Below are positions 8,100-16,973 of a stretch of DNA of 54,536 nt, piece after piece. The stretch covers positions 1 to 54,536 of the forward strand of contig JAQWOR010000009.1 of the NCBI GenBank assembly GCA_029245785.1, in the 5' to 3' direction. The DNA is from Polaribacter sp. Its GTDB lineage: Bacteria; Bacteroidota; Bacteroidia; Flavobacteriales; Flavobacteriaceae. Every line of letters starts with the position of its first letter. Position 1 is the stretch's first letter. The position numbers and the translations under genes are program-made. Below the pieces are notes generated by a model that did no database searches, was not told the DNA's origin, and saw only the letters and a program-made list of their open reading frames with translations.

Positions 8100-10127
8100 A
8101 TGAAAAAGTTGCTAAAATTTTTACCAACTCATTTTACAATATGCCTAATTGTTGGAATTGCACTTCAATTCCATTATCAAGTATGGCAACTTCCTTTTGT
8201 GCAATCCATTATTGTATTGTTGCTGTCTGTCATTATATTGATTGTACTGAAAGCCTTGAGAAGGCAAGGTTTGTTTACGTTGTTTAGTTGGGTTTTCTTT
8301 TTTTTCTTGGGGATGTTTTCCGTTTTTATTCAGAATGCTACAAACTATAACAATCATTATGCACGTTTTTTAAAAGAGCACAAAGAGGCTGTTTTTGTGG
8401 TTGGTAAAGTGCTGAAACCAAATAGGTATTATAATAAGTATCTGGGGTCAGTTGTAAAAGTTGGCACCACAAAAACAAGAGGAAAGATACTTTTACATAT
8501 CCAGAAAGATAGTGCTGTTAATTCGTTAAAAATACATGATAAAATAATGATAGCAGCTGATTTTGTTGAGGTGCCAGCAGTGCTAAATCCACATCAGTTT
8601 GACTATAAGAAGTATTTAGAGAAACAAGGAGTATATCAGCAAGTTTTTATTAAAAACAAGCCGTTTGTACGGATTTCTAACCCTCATTTTTCTATCTATA
8701 AATTAGCAGATGATGTTAGGAGTGCAATTCAGAAATCACTTAAAAAACACCACTTTAAAGAAGAAGAATTAGCGGTGGTATCTGCCTTGTTACTAGGGCA
8801 GCGGCAAGATATTTCAAAAGAATTGATAACAGATTATACCAGAGCTGGAGCCATTCACATTTTAGCAGTTTCAGGCTTGCATGTCGGAATTATTTTATTG
8901 ATTCTCAGTTTTGTGCTCAAACCTTTAGAGCGGTTTCGAAACGGAAAGTTGCTGAAAACAATACTCATCGTTTGCTTGTTATGGGTATTTGCAGTCATTG
9001 CAGGCTTGTCTGCATCTGTTGTGCGAGCAGTTACCATGTTTACAGCGGTTGCCATAGCCATGACATTTGACAGGAAAACAATGGTCACACATTCGCTGAT
9101 TGCCTCTATGTTTATTTTGTTGCTTTTTAAACCGATGTTTCTATTTGAAGTTGGGTTTCAGCTCAGTTATTTAGCAGTTTTTAGCATTGTTTGGATACAG
9201 CCCAAATTATATGTTTTGTGGAAGCCAACATGGAAGTTAGTCGATTACTTTTGGCAACTGTTTACGGTTTCAACGGCTGCACAATTGGGTGTTTTACCGA
9301 TAAGTTTATTTTATTTTCATCAGTTTCCAGGACTCTTTATGTTGTCTAATTTGGTGATCATTCCTTTTATTGGAAGCATTTTAATTGGCGGAATTGTTGT
9401 GATTGTTTTGTCACTATTAAAAATTCTTCCACTATTTGTAGCCAATGCATATGGCGCTGTAATTTTAGCAATGAATGCTTTTGTTGGTTGGATATCAAAA
9501 CAAGAATCTTTTTTAATAGAAGAAATTTCGTTTTCTTTTTTACTGTTGATAATTACCTATGGATGTTTTGTGGTTGGCGTACAATTTTTGACAAAAAGAA
9601 CTTATAAAAACAGCTTGCTTACTTTAGGTATTGTGCTCGTATTTCAATTGGGGCTATTGTATGAGAAGCGCCAAGTGAGTATTAAAAATGAGCTAGTTGT
9701 TTTTCATAAAAGTAGACAAACACTACTCGTTAAAAGAACAGGAAATCGCATAAAGGTCTACCACGATTTAGATAGTTTAAAAATACTAAGATCAAGTGCT
9801 TTGAAATCATATACGACTGGTGAGAAGATTGAATCGGTCGTTTATAAGTTGGGGTTTCCAGCAGTGCTAAAACTTCAACATACAAAGCTATTGCTTATTG
9901 ATAGTTTGGGTGTTTATAAGCTTCCAGCATTGCAAAATTGTGTGGTGCTTTTATGTCAATCTCCAAAAATTAATCTAGAACGATTATTAAAAACAATCCA
10001 TCCGAAAGAAGTGATTGCAGACGGTTCTAATTACAAAAGTCAGATACAGCATTGGAGGGCTATTTGTGAAAAACACCAGATTCCTTTTCATGATACAGGA
10101 ACCGATGGTGCTAAAATGTTAAAGTAA
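8100..10127 (+). CDS. comEC: ComEC/Rec2-family competence membrane protein
   Basis: Predicted inner-membrane channel for single-stranded DNA entry during transformation. The N-terminal part has several hydrophobic segments and a DUF4131-like soluble domain. The central Competence domain carries the family signature LLLGQRQDIS...DYTRAGAIHILAVSGLHVGII (about residues 228-265), followed by many transmembrane helices. The 675 residues end in a short soluble domain that looks degenerate compared with the metallo-beta-lactamase domain of long ComEC proteins, as is common in this phylum. It follows lpxB by 33 bases. Confidence 0.9.
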   Translation: MKKLLKFLPTHFTICLIVGIALQFHYQVWQLPFVQSIIVLLLSVIILIVLKALRRQGLFTLFSWVFFFFLGMFSVFIQNATNYNNHYARFLKEHKEAVFVVGKVLKPNRYYNKYLGSVVKVGTTKTRGKILLHIQKDSAVNSLKIHDKIMIAADFVEVPAVLNPHQFDYKKYLEKQGVYQQVFIKNKPFVRISNPHFSIYKLADDVRSAIQKSLKKHHFKEEELAVVSALLLGQRQDISKELITDYTRAGAIHILAVSGLHVGIILLILSFVLKPLERFRNGKLLKTILIVCLLWVFAVIAGLSASVVRAVTMFTAVAIAMTFDRKTMVTHSLIASMFILLLFKPMFLFEVGFQLSYLAVFSIVWIQPKLYVLWKPTWKLVDYFWQLFTVSTAAQLGVLPISLFYFHQFPGLFMLSNLVIIPFIGSILIGGIVVIVLSLLKILPLFVANAYGAVILAMNAFVGWISKQESFLIEEISFSFLLLIITYGCFVVGVQFLTKRTYKNSLLTLGIVLVFQLGLLYEKRQVSIKNELVVFHKSRQTLLVKRTGNRIKVYHDLDSLKILRSSALKSYTTGEKIESVVYKLGFPAVLKLQHTKLLLIDSLGVYKLPALQNCVVLLCQSPKINLERLLKTIHPKEVIADGSNYKSQIQHWRAICEKHQIPFHDTGTDGAKMLK

Positions 10128-10134
10128 GAATGGC

Positions 10135-10650
10135 TTATAGTTTGCTTTTAAAATTTTTTTCAAAAGCTGGCCATTTCTTTGTTTTTACATCTTTAATGGC
10201 ATGGAAAGCCAATATTTTCTCCATCAACTCTGTATTTAAATATCCCGGAATTTTATCAATAAGTTCCTCTTTTTCATTCATAAAAAGGGTTGTTGGGTAG
10301 CTTAATTTTCCAGACATTAAAGTAGCAGGTAGCTCGTGGTATTTACGTTTTCCATCTTGCTTGAATTTAAAAACATGATTTTTGAATGTAATATTTTCTT
10401 TCTCTTCTCCGTCTAATTTAACGGCATAATAATGTTTGTTGATGTAGTTTATAATTACCGCATTTGAATAAGTGTCTTTATCCATTTTTTTACACCAACC
10501 ACACCAATCTGTATATATATCAATTAAAATAAATTTTGGATTGGCTTTGTTTAGTTCAATCGCTTTTTCAAAAGAGACCCAGTGTATTTCTTGTGCATTT
10601 ATAGAAATAGTCAAGAAGGCGAGGGTAACAAATAAAACTAATTTTTTCAT
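10135..10650 (-). CDS. Secreted thioredoxin-fold protein (DUF255/thioredoxin_7 type)
   Basis: A 171-residue protein with a signal peptide (MKKLVLFVTLAFLTISINA). The thioredoxin-like domain carries a C-x-x-C site in YTDWCGWCKKMDKDTY and the cis-proline region LPATLMSGKLSYPTTLF. It probably acts as a periplasmic disulfide reductase or isomerase, but no partner can be named. It is convergent with comEC, 7 bases from it, and has its own promoter box. Confidence 0.85.
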   Translation of the reverse strand: MKKLVLFVTLAFLTISINAQEIHWVSFEKAIELNKANPKFILIDIYTDWCGWCKKMDKDTYSNAVIINYINKHYYAVKLDGEEKENITFKNHVFKFKQDGKRKYHELPATLMSGKLSYPTTLFMNEKEELIDKIPGYLNTELMEKILAFHAIKDVKTKKWPAFEKNFKSKL

Positions 10651-10675
10651 ACGGAATGAGTCGAGGTTCTGTGGT

Positions 10676-10683
10676 CAAATTTA
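10676..10683 (-). promoter_or_regulatory. -7 promoter box of the thioredoxin-fold gene
   Basis: CAAATTTA on the plus strand reads TAAATTTG on the minus strand, a TAnnTTTG match 26 bases upstream of the ATG. Confidence 0.55.
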
Positions 10684-10690
10684 CAAAAAT

Positions 10691-10730
10691 AAAAAGCATC
10701 TTTAGAAATATTCAAAAGATGCTTTTTTTT
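10691..10730 (-). terminator. Rho-independent terminator after POT transporter 1
   Basis: Inverted arms AAAAAGCATCTTT and AAAGATGCTTTTT lie 19 bases beyond the stop codon of the minus-strand transporter gene. The T-rich tract follows the stem on the minus strand. Confidence 0.8.
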
Positions 10731-10748
10731 AATAATTAGTTATGATTA

Positions 10749-12485
10749 TTATCTTACACCGTGCATTAATTTTTTAATGATAGGATGGAAAACAACTGCT
10801 ACAATAGCCATAGCTAACGAGATGATGGTTAATATCCAAAAGAAATAACTAATCCCGTTTTCATTGGCAATTTTATCGATGTTTTCACCAAAAATACCAG
10901 CGCCTTTCATTCCTATAGCAATGGCTAAATACCAAACTCCAAACATAAAAGCAATCATACGAGCGGGTACTAATTTACTTACATAAGATAAGCCTACAGG
11001 AGAAACACATAACTCTCCCATGGTATGAAATAAATACACTAAAACTAGCCAAATCATACTTACAGAAGCAGTTTTAGCCCCAGGTTCAATACCCATTGCG
11101 CCAAATGCAATACAAGCCATTCCTAAGCCTAGCAAGCCCATACCAATTCCATATTTCATATTTGCTGAAGGATTGTATTTGCTTTCCCACCATTTCGAAA
11201 ATAAGGGGGCAAGTGTAATGATGAATAATGAGTTTAATACACTAAACCAAGAGGCTGGAACTTCTAAATTTTCATCTTGAAATTGATCTATCAACATCCA
11301 AATAGCAATAGCCCATACAATTAAAAAACTCAATGCAAGTACAATGTTGGCCCAAGCATATTTTGCAAATGTTTGTTTAAAAAGCAGGTATAATACCCAA
11401 GTAATAATTCCTAAAGGAATAATGGTCATCAATGAATTAACTATTCTAAATATATTTGCTGATGAACCGTCAAGAGATCTATCGGTATAATCATTGGCAA
11501 AAATGGTTAACGTTCCTGGAGACTGCTCGAAAATAGCCCAGAAGAATACAGATAATATTGCAAAGAAGGTTACCGCGATTAATTTTTCACGTGTGATTTT
11601 TGAATATTGTGTAAATCTATATATCAATAAAATTAAAAACAATCCTAGTGCTGTTAAAATGGCTATAGTGTTGCCATCACTTCCCAAAAATGAAAATAGA
11701 TTGAATGTTCCTCCAGAAATAGTTGTAGCTGGCGCATTAAGAATCCAGAGTAAACTTAAGGAGACCATTACAGCAATCAAAACTAATTGCCAAGAAGAGA
11801 AAGGTACACGTTTGTCATTATCTTGAGCTTCAACTGAGTTTCTGTCATTTTTATTCGGTTTTAAACCAATATGTCCAAAAATGTTTTGAGCCAACCAAAA
11901 TTGGATCAATCCAAATAACATAAAGATTCCTGCCAATCCAAAGCCTAAACTCCAGCCAACTTTTTCCCCTAAATACCCACATAATAAAATTCCTAGAAAA
12001 GCTCCTGCATTTACACCCATATAAAAAATAGTATAAGCACCATCTTTTTTCTCAGATCTGTCTTTATACATTTCAGAAATAATAGAAGTCATATTTGGTT
12101 TAAAGAAACCACTACCAATTACTAAGAATCCTAAACCTAAATAAATAGACCAAGAAGTTTCAAATGCCATAGAAGCATGCCCAATTGTCATTAGTAATGC
12201 TCCAACTACTACAGCCCATCTATAACCAATAACCTTGTCTGCAAAATAGCCACCCATCATGGTTGATAAATAGACCAATCCTACATAAGAACCAAATAAG
12301 GCCATGGCATGTTCACGAGGCCATCCCCAGCCTTCATCCATAAGCGATGAAGTTAAAAAAAGCACCAATAGTGCACGCATTCCATAATAGGAAAAACGCT
12401 CCCACATTTCGGTAAAAAATAAAACAAATAGTCCACTTGGGTGTCCTAAAACTTTTGATTTAAAAAATTGATCTGTATTATTCAT
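10749..12485 (-). CDS. POT/PTR2-family proton-coupled oligopeptide transporter 1
   Basis: Inner-membrane MFS transporter importing di- and tripeptides with protons. The POT signature ExxERFxYYG appears as EMWERFSYYGMRALLVLFL near the N-terminus, and a second signature follows in KPNMTSIISEMY...GAYTIFYMGVNAGAFLG. About 12-14 hydrophobic helices are visible. The ATG at 12485 (MNNTDQFF) is preferred over an upstream ATG at 12521, because the upstream region is the terminator of the neighbouring gene. It lies downstream of a paralogue in the same direction, separated by that terminator. Confidence 0.93.
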   Translation of the reverse strand: MNNTDQFFKSKVLGHPSGLFVLFFTEMWERFSYYGMRALLVLFLTSSLMDEGWGWPREHAMALFGSYVGLVYLSTMMGGYFADKVIGYRWAVVVGALLMTIGHASMAFETSWSIYLGLGFLVIGSGFFKPNMTSIISEMYKDRSEKKDGAYTIFYMGVNAGAFLGILLCGYLGEKVGWSLGFGLAGIFMLFGLIQFWLAQNIFGHIGLKPNKNDRNSVEAQDNDKRVPFSSWQLVLIAVMVSLSLLWILNAPATTISGGTFNLFSFLGSDGNTIAILTALGLFLILLIYRFTQYSKITREKLIAVTFFAILSVFFWAIFEQSPGTLTIFANDYTDRSLDGSSANIFRIVNSLMTIIPLGIITWVLYLLFKQTFAKYAWANIVLALSFLIVWAIAIWMLIDQFQDENLEVPASWFSVLNSLFIITLAPLFSKWWESKYNPSANMKYGIGMGLLGLGMACIAFGAMGIEPGAKTASVSMIWLVLVYLFHTMGELCVSPVGLSYVSKLVPARMIAFMFGVWYLAIAIGMKGAGIFGENIDKIANENGISYFFWILTIISLAMAIVAVVFHPIIKKLMHGVR

Positions 12486-12510
12486 GAATAATAGTTTTAT
12501 GTTAAAATAA

Positions 12511-12541
12511 AAAAACCTCATAAATTTAATTTATGAGGTTT
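12511..12541 (-). terminator. Terminator after POT transporter 2
   Basis: Arms AACCTCATAAA and TTTATGAGGTT with a 5-base loop, followed on the minus strand by a T-run. It lies between the two paralogous transporter genes, so they are probably separate transcripts or the downstream one is attenuated. Confidence 0.85.
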
Positions 12542-12551
12542 GTAATAAGTT

Positions 12552-14090
12552 CTAGTGAACGTTGCCCATTAATTTTTTCATCAATGGTGAGAATATTAAT
12601 ACAACTAATCCTGCTCCGATTGAATAGGTTGCAATCAATTCGAATCCGTTGGTGTAAACTTCTAGAGTATCTAGTCCGCCAACGTTTACATCGGTACTTT
12701 CAATGGCTAGTTTGGTAGAGATGAACCCAACAATTTGAAATGCATAAGAAGATGATAAGAACCAGATTCCCATCATAAATGCAACAATTCTTTTTGGAGA
12801 TAAGTCGGTTATTTTAGACAATCCAACAGGAGACATAAATAATTCACCTATGGAAATAATGAAATACATAATAAATAAGTAAGCAAAAGGAACCATGCCG
12901 TTTTCATCAGCACTTCCTTTACTCATTGATAAAATATAAAAACTCAATCCAGCTAAAACAAGTCCTAATCCAAACTTATAAGGAGTTCTTGGGTTGATAT
13001 TTTTTTTCGTTAAATACGCCCATAATAAAGAAATAGGTATCGCTAAAATAATGATGAACATAGAGTTTAGTGCATTTGTTTGACTTGCATTCATAATGCC
13101 GTCCAACGCAACATTTCTATCAGCAAATAAGGTAATTACACTTCCAGATAACTCATGGAACCCCCAGAATAAAGTCATGAAAAATGTAATTAATATTGCC
13201 ATGATTAGCTTTTTACGCTCGTCTGGATTTGATTTGATGATAATCGTGGTCATATAAATTAAAACAGCTAAGCCAATAAATTTAAACAATAAATTCACAT
13301 AGTTTTGGTCTCCTAAAAAGGATTCTCCTCCTGCAATTGCTTTGTATGAAGCTAAGATATATGCAATTGCTGGGGCCGCTAAAAAAGCAATAATCGGAAT
13401 TAATTTTTTTTGAGGAATTCCTAAAATTTGTTTTTCATATATTTCTTTATTTGGTGGCAATCCTCTGTCTCCAAACACATTGTCTTTTATTCCTTTCCAA
13501 AAGAAAATTAACCCTGTTAACATTCCAATTCCTGCTAATCCAAATCCATAATGCCATCCGTATTCAGCAGCTAGCCAACCACATAATAATGGTGCTACAA
13601 ATCCACCAATATTAATTCCCATATAAAAAATGGTAAACCCTGAATCTTTTCTTTTGTCTCCATCATCATAAAGTGATCCAACAAATGTTGAGATGTTTGG
13701 CTTAAAGAACCCATTCCCTACAATAATAAATGATAAGGCTAAAAAGAAAGCAATGTCATTTTCAATGGCTAATACAAAATGTCCTAAAGACATTAATATT
13801 CCTCCTAAGAAAATAGAGCTACGCATTCCTAAAATTTTATCAGAAACACGCCCTCCAATAACAGTAGATGCGTACACCAAAGAACCGTATGAAGCATATA
13901 CGGCGGCAGCGGCAATATCTCTTTCGGTTAGCGCTTTAAAAATTTCTTGCACCATGTAAAGCATTAACAATGCTCTCATTCCGTAGAAACTAAAGCGCTC
14001 CCATAATTCTGCGAAAAATAAATAAAAGAGCCCTTTTGGATGCCCAAACATTTCTTGTTCTTCTGGTTGTTTTACTGCTAAATCTTCCAT
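12552..14090 (-). CDS. POT/PTR2-family proton-coupled oligopeptide transporter 2
   Basis: Paralogue of the downstream gene. The N-terminal GHPKGLFYLFFAELWERFSFYGMRALLMLY holds the ExxERFxYYG-type proton-coupling motif, with FYG in place of YYG. KPNISTFVGSLY...GFTIFYMGINIGGFVAP is the second family signature. At 512 residues it is shorter than its neighbour, lacking part of the central and C-terminal insertions. Two tandem POT genes point to repeated duplication for peptide use. Confidence 0.93.
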   Translation of the reverse strand: MEDLAVKQPEEQEMFGHPKGLFYLFFAELWERFSFYGMRALLMLYMVQEIFKALTERDIAAAAVYASYGSLVYASTVIGGRVSDKILGMRSSIFLGGILMSLGHFVLAIENDIAFFLALSFIIVGNGFFKPNISTFVGSLYDDGDKRKDSGFTIFYMGINIGGFVAPLLCGWLAAEYGWHYGFGLAGIGMLTGLIFFWKGIKDNVFGDRGLPPNKEIYEKQILGIPQKKLIPIIAFLAAPAIAYILASYKAIAGGESFLGDQNYVNLLFKFIGLAVLIYMTTIIIKSNPDERKKLIMAILITFFMTLFWGFHELSGSVITLFADRNVALDGIMNASQTNALNSMFIIILAIPISLLWAYLTKKNINPRTPYKFGLGLVLAGLSFYILSMSKGSADENGMVPFAYLFIMYFIISIGELFMSPVGLSKITDLSPKRIVAFMMGIWFLSSSYAFQIVGFISTKLAIESTDVNVGGLDTLEVYTNGFELIATYSIGAGLVVLIFSPLMKKLMGNVH

Positions 14091-14237
14091 AATTAATTAG
14101 TATGTGTGTTTTGTTGTTATTGTTTTATAAAGTTGTGTTTTTAATAAAATCTTGCCAAGTTTACGGAAAAATCAGCAAAATCAGTTCAAAAAAAATTAGA
14201 AATATGAAATTGCAGTATTATTTTAACAGGATTCATT

Positions 14238-14245
14238 TATCTTTG
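14238..14245 (+). promoter_or_regulatory. -7 promoter box of the HMG-CoA reductase gene
   Basis: TATCTTTG matches TAnnTTTG, 23 bases before the ATG at 14269. A GTG in the same frame at 14245 overlaps this box, so it cannot be the translation start. Confidence 0.65.
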
Positions 14246-14268
14246 TGGTACTTAAAAAGAAGTGTTCC

Positions 14269-15540
14269 ATGTCTAAAATTATTTCCGGGTTTTCTAAACT
14301 AACTAAAAAAGAAAAAATTGATTGGTTGTCAAAAAATTATTTTAGTTCACAACCAGAAATTGTAAAAACCCTTAAGCAATATTGGAATATAGATGAAAAA
14401 CTACAACAATTACACGATGATTTTATAGAGAACACCATTTCTAATTTTTACATGCCGTACGGAGTTGCGCCTAACTTTGTTATTAACGGGAAAGAGTATG
14501 TGATTCCGATGGTGGTAGAAGAAAGCTCGGTAGTAGCAGCAGCTTCTTTGGTGGCTAAGTTTTGGAGCACTCGAGGTGGATTTAAAACGGAGGTGATTTC
14601 TACCACTAAAATTGGCCAAGTGCACTTTATGTACGAGGGTGCAGAAGAAGACTTACAGGCGTATTTCAATCAACAGAAGCCGTATTTAATTGCAGCTACT
14701 GCATCCATTACTAAAAATATGGAAAAGCGTGGCGGTGGAATTTTAGCGATTGAATTGAAGAATAAAACAGAAAAACTAGCCAACTACTATCAACTACATG
14801 TTACGTTTGAAACGAAAGATTCAATGGGTGCAAACTTTATCAATTCTTGCTTAGAAGTCATTGCCAATACTTTTAGGAGAGATGATATTGAAATTGTAAT
14901 GAGTATTTTGTCTAATTATGTTCCTGAGTGTTTGGTTAGGGCAGAGGTAAGTTGCACTATCGATGACTTTGGTGGAGAAAATCCACAGAAATTTGCTGCC
15001 AAATTTTGCCAAGCAGTACACATTGCAAAGATTGAACCGTATAGAGCTGTAACGCATAATAAAGGTATTATGAATGGAGTAGATGCGGTTGTGTTGGCTA
15101 CAGGAAATGATTTTAGAGCAGTTGAGGCAGGCGCACATGCATATGCGTCGAAATCTGGAAGGTATAGCAGTTTAACACATTGTGAGATTGAAAATAATAA
15201 GTTTCGATTTTGGATTGAAATTCCGTTGGCACTAGGAACTGTTGGAGGATTGACAAGTTTACATCCCATGGCAAAATTGTCTTTAAAAATGTTGCAAGAT
15301 CCATCAGCAAAAGAATTGATGCAAATTATTGCTACCGCAGGATTGGCGCAAAATTTCGCAGCATTAAGAGCTTTAACGACTAGTGGAATTCAAGAAGGAC
15401 ATATGAAAATGCATTTAATGAATATCTTGAATCAATTAGAGGCAACTGCTGAAGAAAAAGAAATAATGGTCGCGTATTTTGAAGATAAAACAGTTACACA
15501 TAGTGCTGTAGTTGAAAAATTTAATACGTTGAGAAAGTAG
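14269..15540 (+). CDS. mvaA: Hydroxymethylglutaryl-CoA reductase, class II
   Basis: Reduces HMG-CoA to mevalonate, the committed step of the mevalonate pathway. Visible signatures are the catalytic glutamate region VIPMVVEESSVVAAAS near the N-terminus, GVDAVVLATGNDFRAVEAGAHAYA, and LGTVGGLTSLHP. The chain of 423 residues has class II (bacterial) length. The start was chosen at ATG 14269 because the promoter box lies just upstream. It opens the isoprenoid gene group. Confidence 0.95.
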   Translation: MSKIISGFSKLTKKEKIDWLSKNYFSSQPEIVKTLKQYWNIDEKLQQLHDDFIENTISNFYMPYGVAPNFVINGKEYVIPMVVEESSVVAAASLVAKFWSTRGGFKTEVISTTKIGQVHFMYEGAEEDLQAYFNQQKPYLIAATASITKNMEKRGGGILAIELKNKTEKLANYYQLHVTFETKDSMGANFINSCLEVIANTFRRDDIEIVMSILSNYVPECLVRAEVSCTIDDFGGENPQKFAAKFCQAVHIAKIEPYRAVTHNKGIMNGVDAVVLATGNDFRAVEAGAHAYASKSGRYSSLTHCEIENNKFRFWIEIPLALGTVGGLTSLHPMAKLSLKMLQDPSAKELMQIIATAGLAQNFAALRALTTSGIQEGHMKMHLMNILNQLEATAEEKEIMVAYFEDKTVTHSAVVEKFNTLRK

Positions 15541-15569
15541 TTGGTGGCTGAGCGTAGTCGAAGCCACAT
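15541..15569 (+). repeat. REP-like hairpin element 1, left inverted end of the GIY-YIG unit
   Basis: Stem arms GTGGCT / AGCCAC (15544-15549 and 15562-15567) enclose the 12-base core GAGCGTAGTCGA. The 29 bases match 15879-15907 in inverted orientation, except for two positions that form one base pair of the stem (G-C here, A-T there). It begins directly after the mvaA stop codon. Confidence 0.8.
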
Positions 15570-15581
15570 TATAAAAAAGAG

Positions 15582-15926
15582 ATGCCAAAAGGATATGTAT
15601 ATATATTAAAATGTGCTGATGGGACTTTTTATACAGGAAGCACTATTGATTTGGAATTGAGAATTTTACAACACCAAAAAGGTAGGGGAGCGAATCATAC
15701 AAAAAAGAGGTTACCTGTGGAATTAGTTTATGTTGAAGAGTTTCAAAGAATTGATGATGCATTTAATAGAGAAAAACAGATTCAAGGTTGGAGTAGAAAT
15801 AAGAAAGAAGCATTGATTGAAGAAAATTATGAGGCTTTATCAAAATATTCAGAATGTAAAAATGAAAGTCATTACAAAATATGGCTTCGACTACGCTCAG
15901 CCATCAAGATTGAGAACAAAGAATGA
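15582..15926 (+). CDS. Small GIY-YIG nuclease-domain protein
   Basis: A 114-residue single-domain protein of the UPF0213/YhbQ-like GIY-YIG group. The motif appears as YVYILKCADGTFYTGST, the conserved arginine in LELRILQHQKGRGANHTKKR, and the metal-binding glutamate region in DAFNREKQIQGWSRNKKEALI. It would nick or cleave DNA, possibly structured DNA; no target is known. The last codons (WLRLRSAI) are encoded by the right-hand hairpin repeat, and the stop overlaps the next ATG (ATGA). Its position between two inverted hairpin repeats, within a run of mevalonate genes, suggests it arrived as a unit. Confidence 0.9.
   Translation: MPKGYVYILKCADGTFYTGSTIDLELRILQHQKGRGANHTKKRLPVELVYVEEFQRIDDAFNREKQIQGWSRNKKEALIEENYEALSKYSECKNESHYKIWLRLRSAIKIENKE
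15879..15907 (-). repeat. REP-like hairpin element 2, right inverted end of the GIY-YIG unit
   Basis: Stem arms ATGGCT / AGCCAT (15881-15886 and 15899-15904) around TCGACTACGCTC, the reverse complement of the core of element 1. It lies inside the 3' end of the GIY-YIG coding region and ends 15 bases before the start codon of the GHMP kinase. Confidence 0.8.
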
Positions 15927-16870
15927 CAAGACAGCATAAATTGAAGAGACATTATAGCAACGGAAAGTTATTACTAACAGGAGAATATGTAGTTCTCGAC
16001 GGCGCAAAATCGTTGGCAATTCCGACGAAGTTCGGGCAAAATTTAGTGGTTGAAAAAATCCAAGAACCACAATTGGTTTGGGGAAGTTTTACAGCTACTG
16101 GTGATTGTTGGTTCGAAGCGGTTTTTGACTTGCCAAAATTACGTTTAAAAAACGCCACTTTTAATTCTGATACAGAAGGAAGTGCTGAGTTTATTGCAGA
16201 AACGCTACAGAAAATATTAAGTGAAGCAAGAAAGTTAAATCCAAATTTTTTGCAAACAAATAAAGGATTTATCGTGAAAACAAGCTTGACGTTTCCGAGA
16301 GATTGGGGCTTGGGAAGTTCTTCTACCTTAATCAATAATATTGCTTCTTGGGCAAATGTGAATGCTTATACGTTATTGTGGAATGCCTTTTCTGGAAGCG
16401 GTTATGATATTGCTTGTGCACAAAACAATGTTCCAATTCTGTATCAATTAGAAGATTCAAAACCAGTGGTTGCAACTGTAAATTTTAATCCGAGTTTTGC
16501 TAACGAATTGTTTTTTGTGCATTTGAATACAAAGCAAAACAGTAGAGAAGGGATTGAGCAGTATAAAAAGAATAACCAACATATTAAGCAAGAGATTGAA
16601 GCGGTGTCCGACCTGTCAGAAGAATTTATAAAAGCGACTTCGGCAAAAGATTTGGGCAAGATTATGAGGGAACATGAAGCCATTATTGGTGGAATAATCA
16701 AACAGCAACCAGTTCAAAAACTATTGTTTCCTGATTATTTTGGAGACGTAAAAAGTTTAGGAGCTTGGGGAGGCGATTTTGTATTGGCAACAGGAACTGA
16801 AGATACACCTAACTATTTCAAACAAAAAGGATTTGAAACGGTACTAAGTTATAACGAAATGGTTTTATAA
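15923..16870 (+). CDS. GYDIA-family GHMP kinase, probable phosphomevalonate kinase
   Basis: GHMP kinase fold: N-terminal YSNGKLLLTGEYVVLDGAKSLAIP, the ATP-binding loop RDWGLGSSSTLINNIA (about residues 128-143), and the diagnostic SGSGYDIACAQ that names the family. C-terminal LGAWGGDFVLAT corresponds to GHMP motif 3. Mevalonate kinase and the decarboxylase are encoded nearby and no other phosphomevalonate kinase is in the window. Phosphorylation of mevalonate-5-phosphate is therefore the likely reaction, by pathway logic and not by direct evidence. Its start overlaps the GIY-YIG stop by four bases. Confidence 0.88.
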   Translation: MTRQHKLKRHYSNGKLLLTGEYVVLDGAKSLAIPTKFGQNLVVEKIQEPQLVWGSFTATGDCWFEAVFDLPKLRLKNATFNSDTEGSAEFIAETLQKILSEARKLNPNFLQTNKGFIVKTSLTFPRDWGLGSSSTLINNIASWANVNAYTLLWNAFSGSGYDIACAQNNVPILYQLEDSKPVVATVNFNPSFANELFFVHLNTKQNSREGIEQYKKNNQHIKQEIEAVSDLSEEFIKATSAKDLGKIMREHEAIIGGIIKQQPVQKLLFPDYFGDVKSLGAWGGDFVLATGTEDTPNYFKQKGFETVLSYNEMVL

Positions 16871-16880
16871 TAAATTGAAT

Positions 16881-16902
16881 AGGTCTCGACTGCGCTCGAC
16901 CT
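16881..16902 (-). repeat. REP-like hairpin element 3
   Basis: Arms AGGTC / GACCT enclose TCGACTGCGCTC, one base different from the core of elements 1 and 2. On the minus strand it is preceded by TGTC, so that TGTCA abuts the stem, as in elements 4 and 5. Confidence 0.75.
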
Positions 16903-16919
16903 GACAACAGCTTTTAAAA

Positions 16920-16962
16920 TGTCACATCGAGTAAATTTGTTAAATAAATTTGTATCGAGATG
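16920..16962 (+). repeat. REP-like hairpin element 4
   Basis: TGTCA is followed by arm CATC, a 30-base core beginning GAGTAAATTTG and ending ATTTGTATCGA, then arm GATG. The AAATTT blocks inside the core can pair with each other. Confidence 0.65.
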
Positions 16963-16973
16963 ATTTAAAAATG

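Noticed and set aside
14851..15310. Overlapping minus-strand frames within HMG-CoA reductase
   Set aside because: They are shadows of a strongly conserved enzyme gene and show no domain signals.
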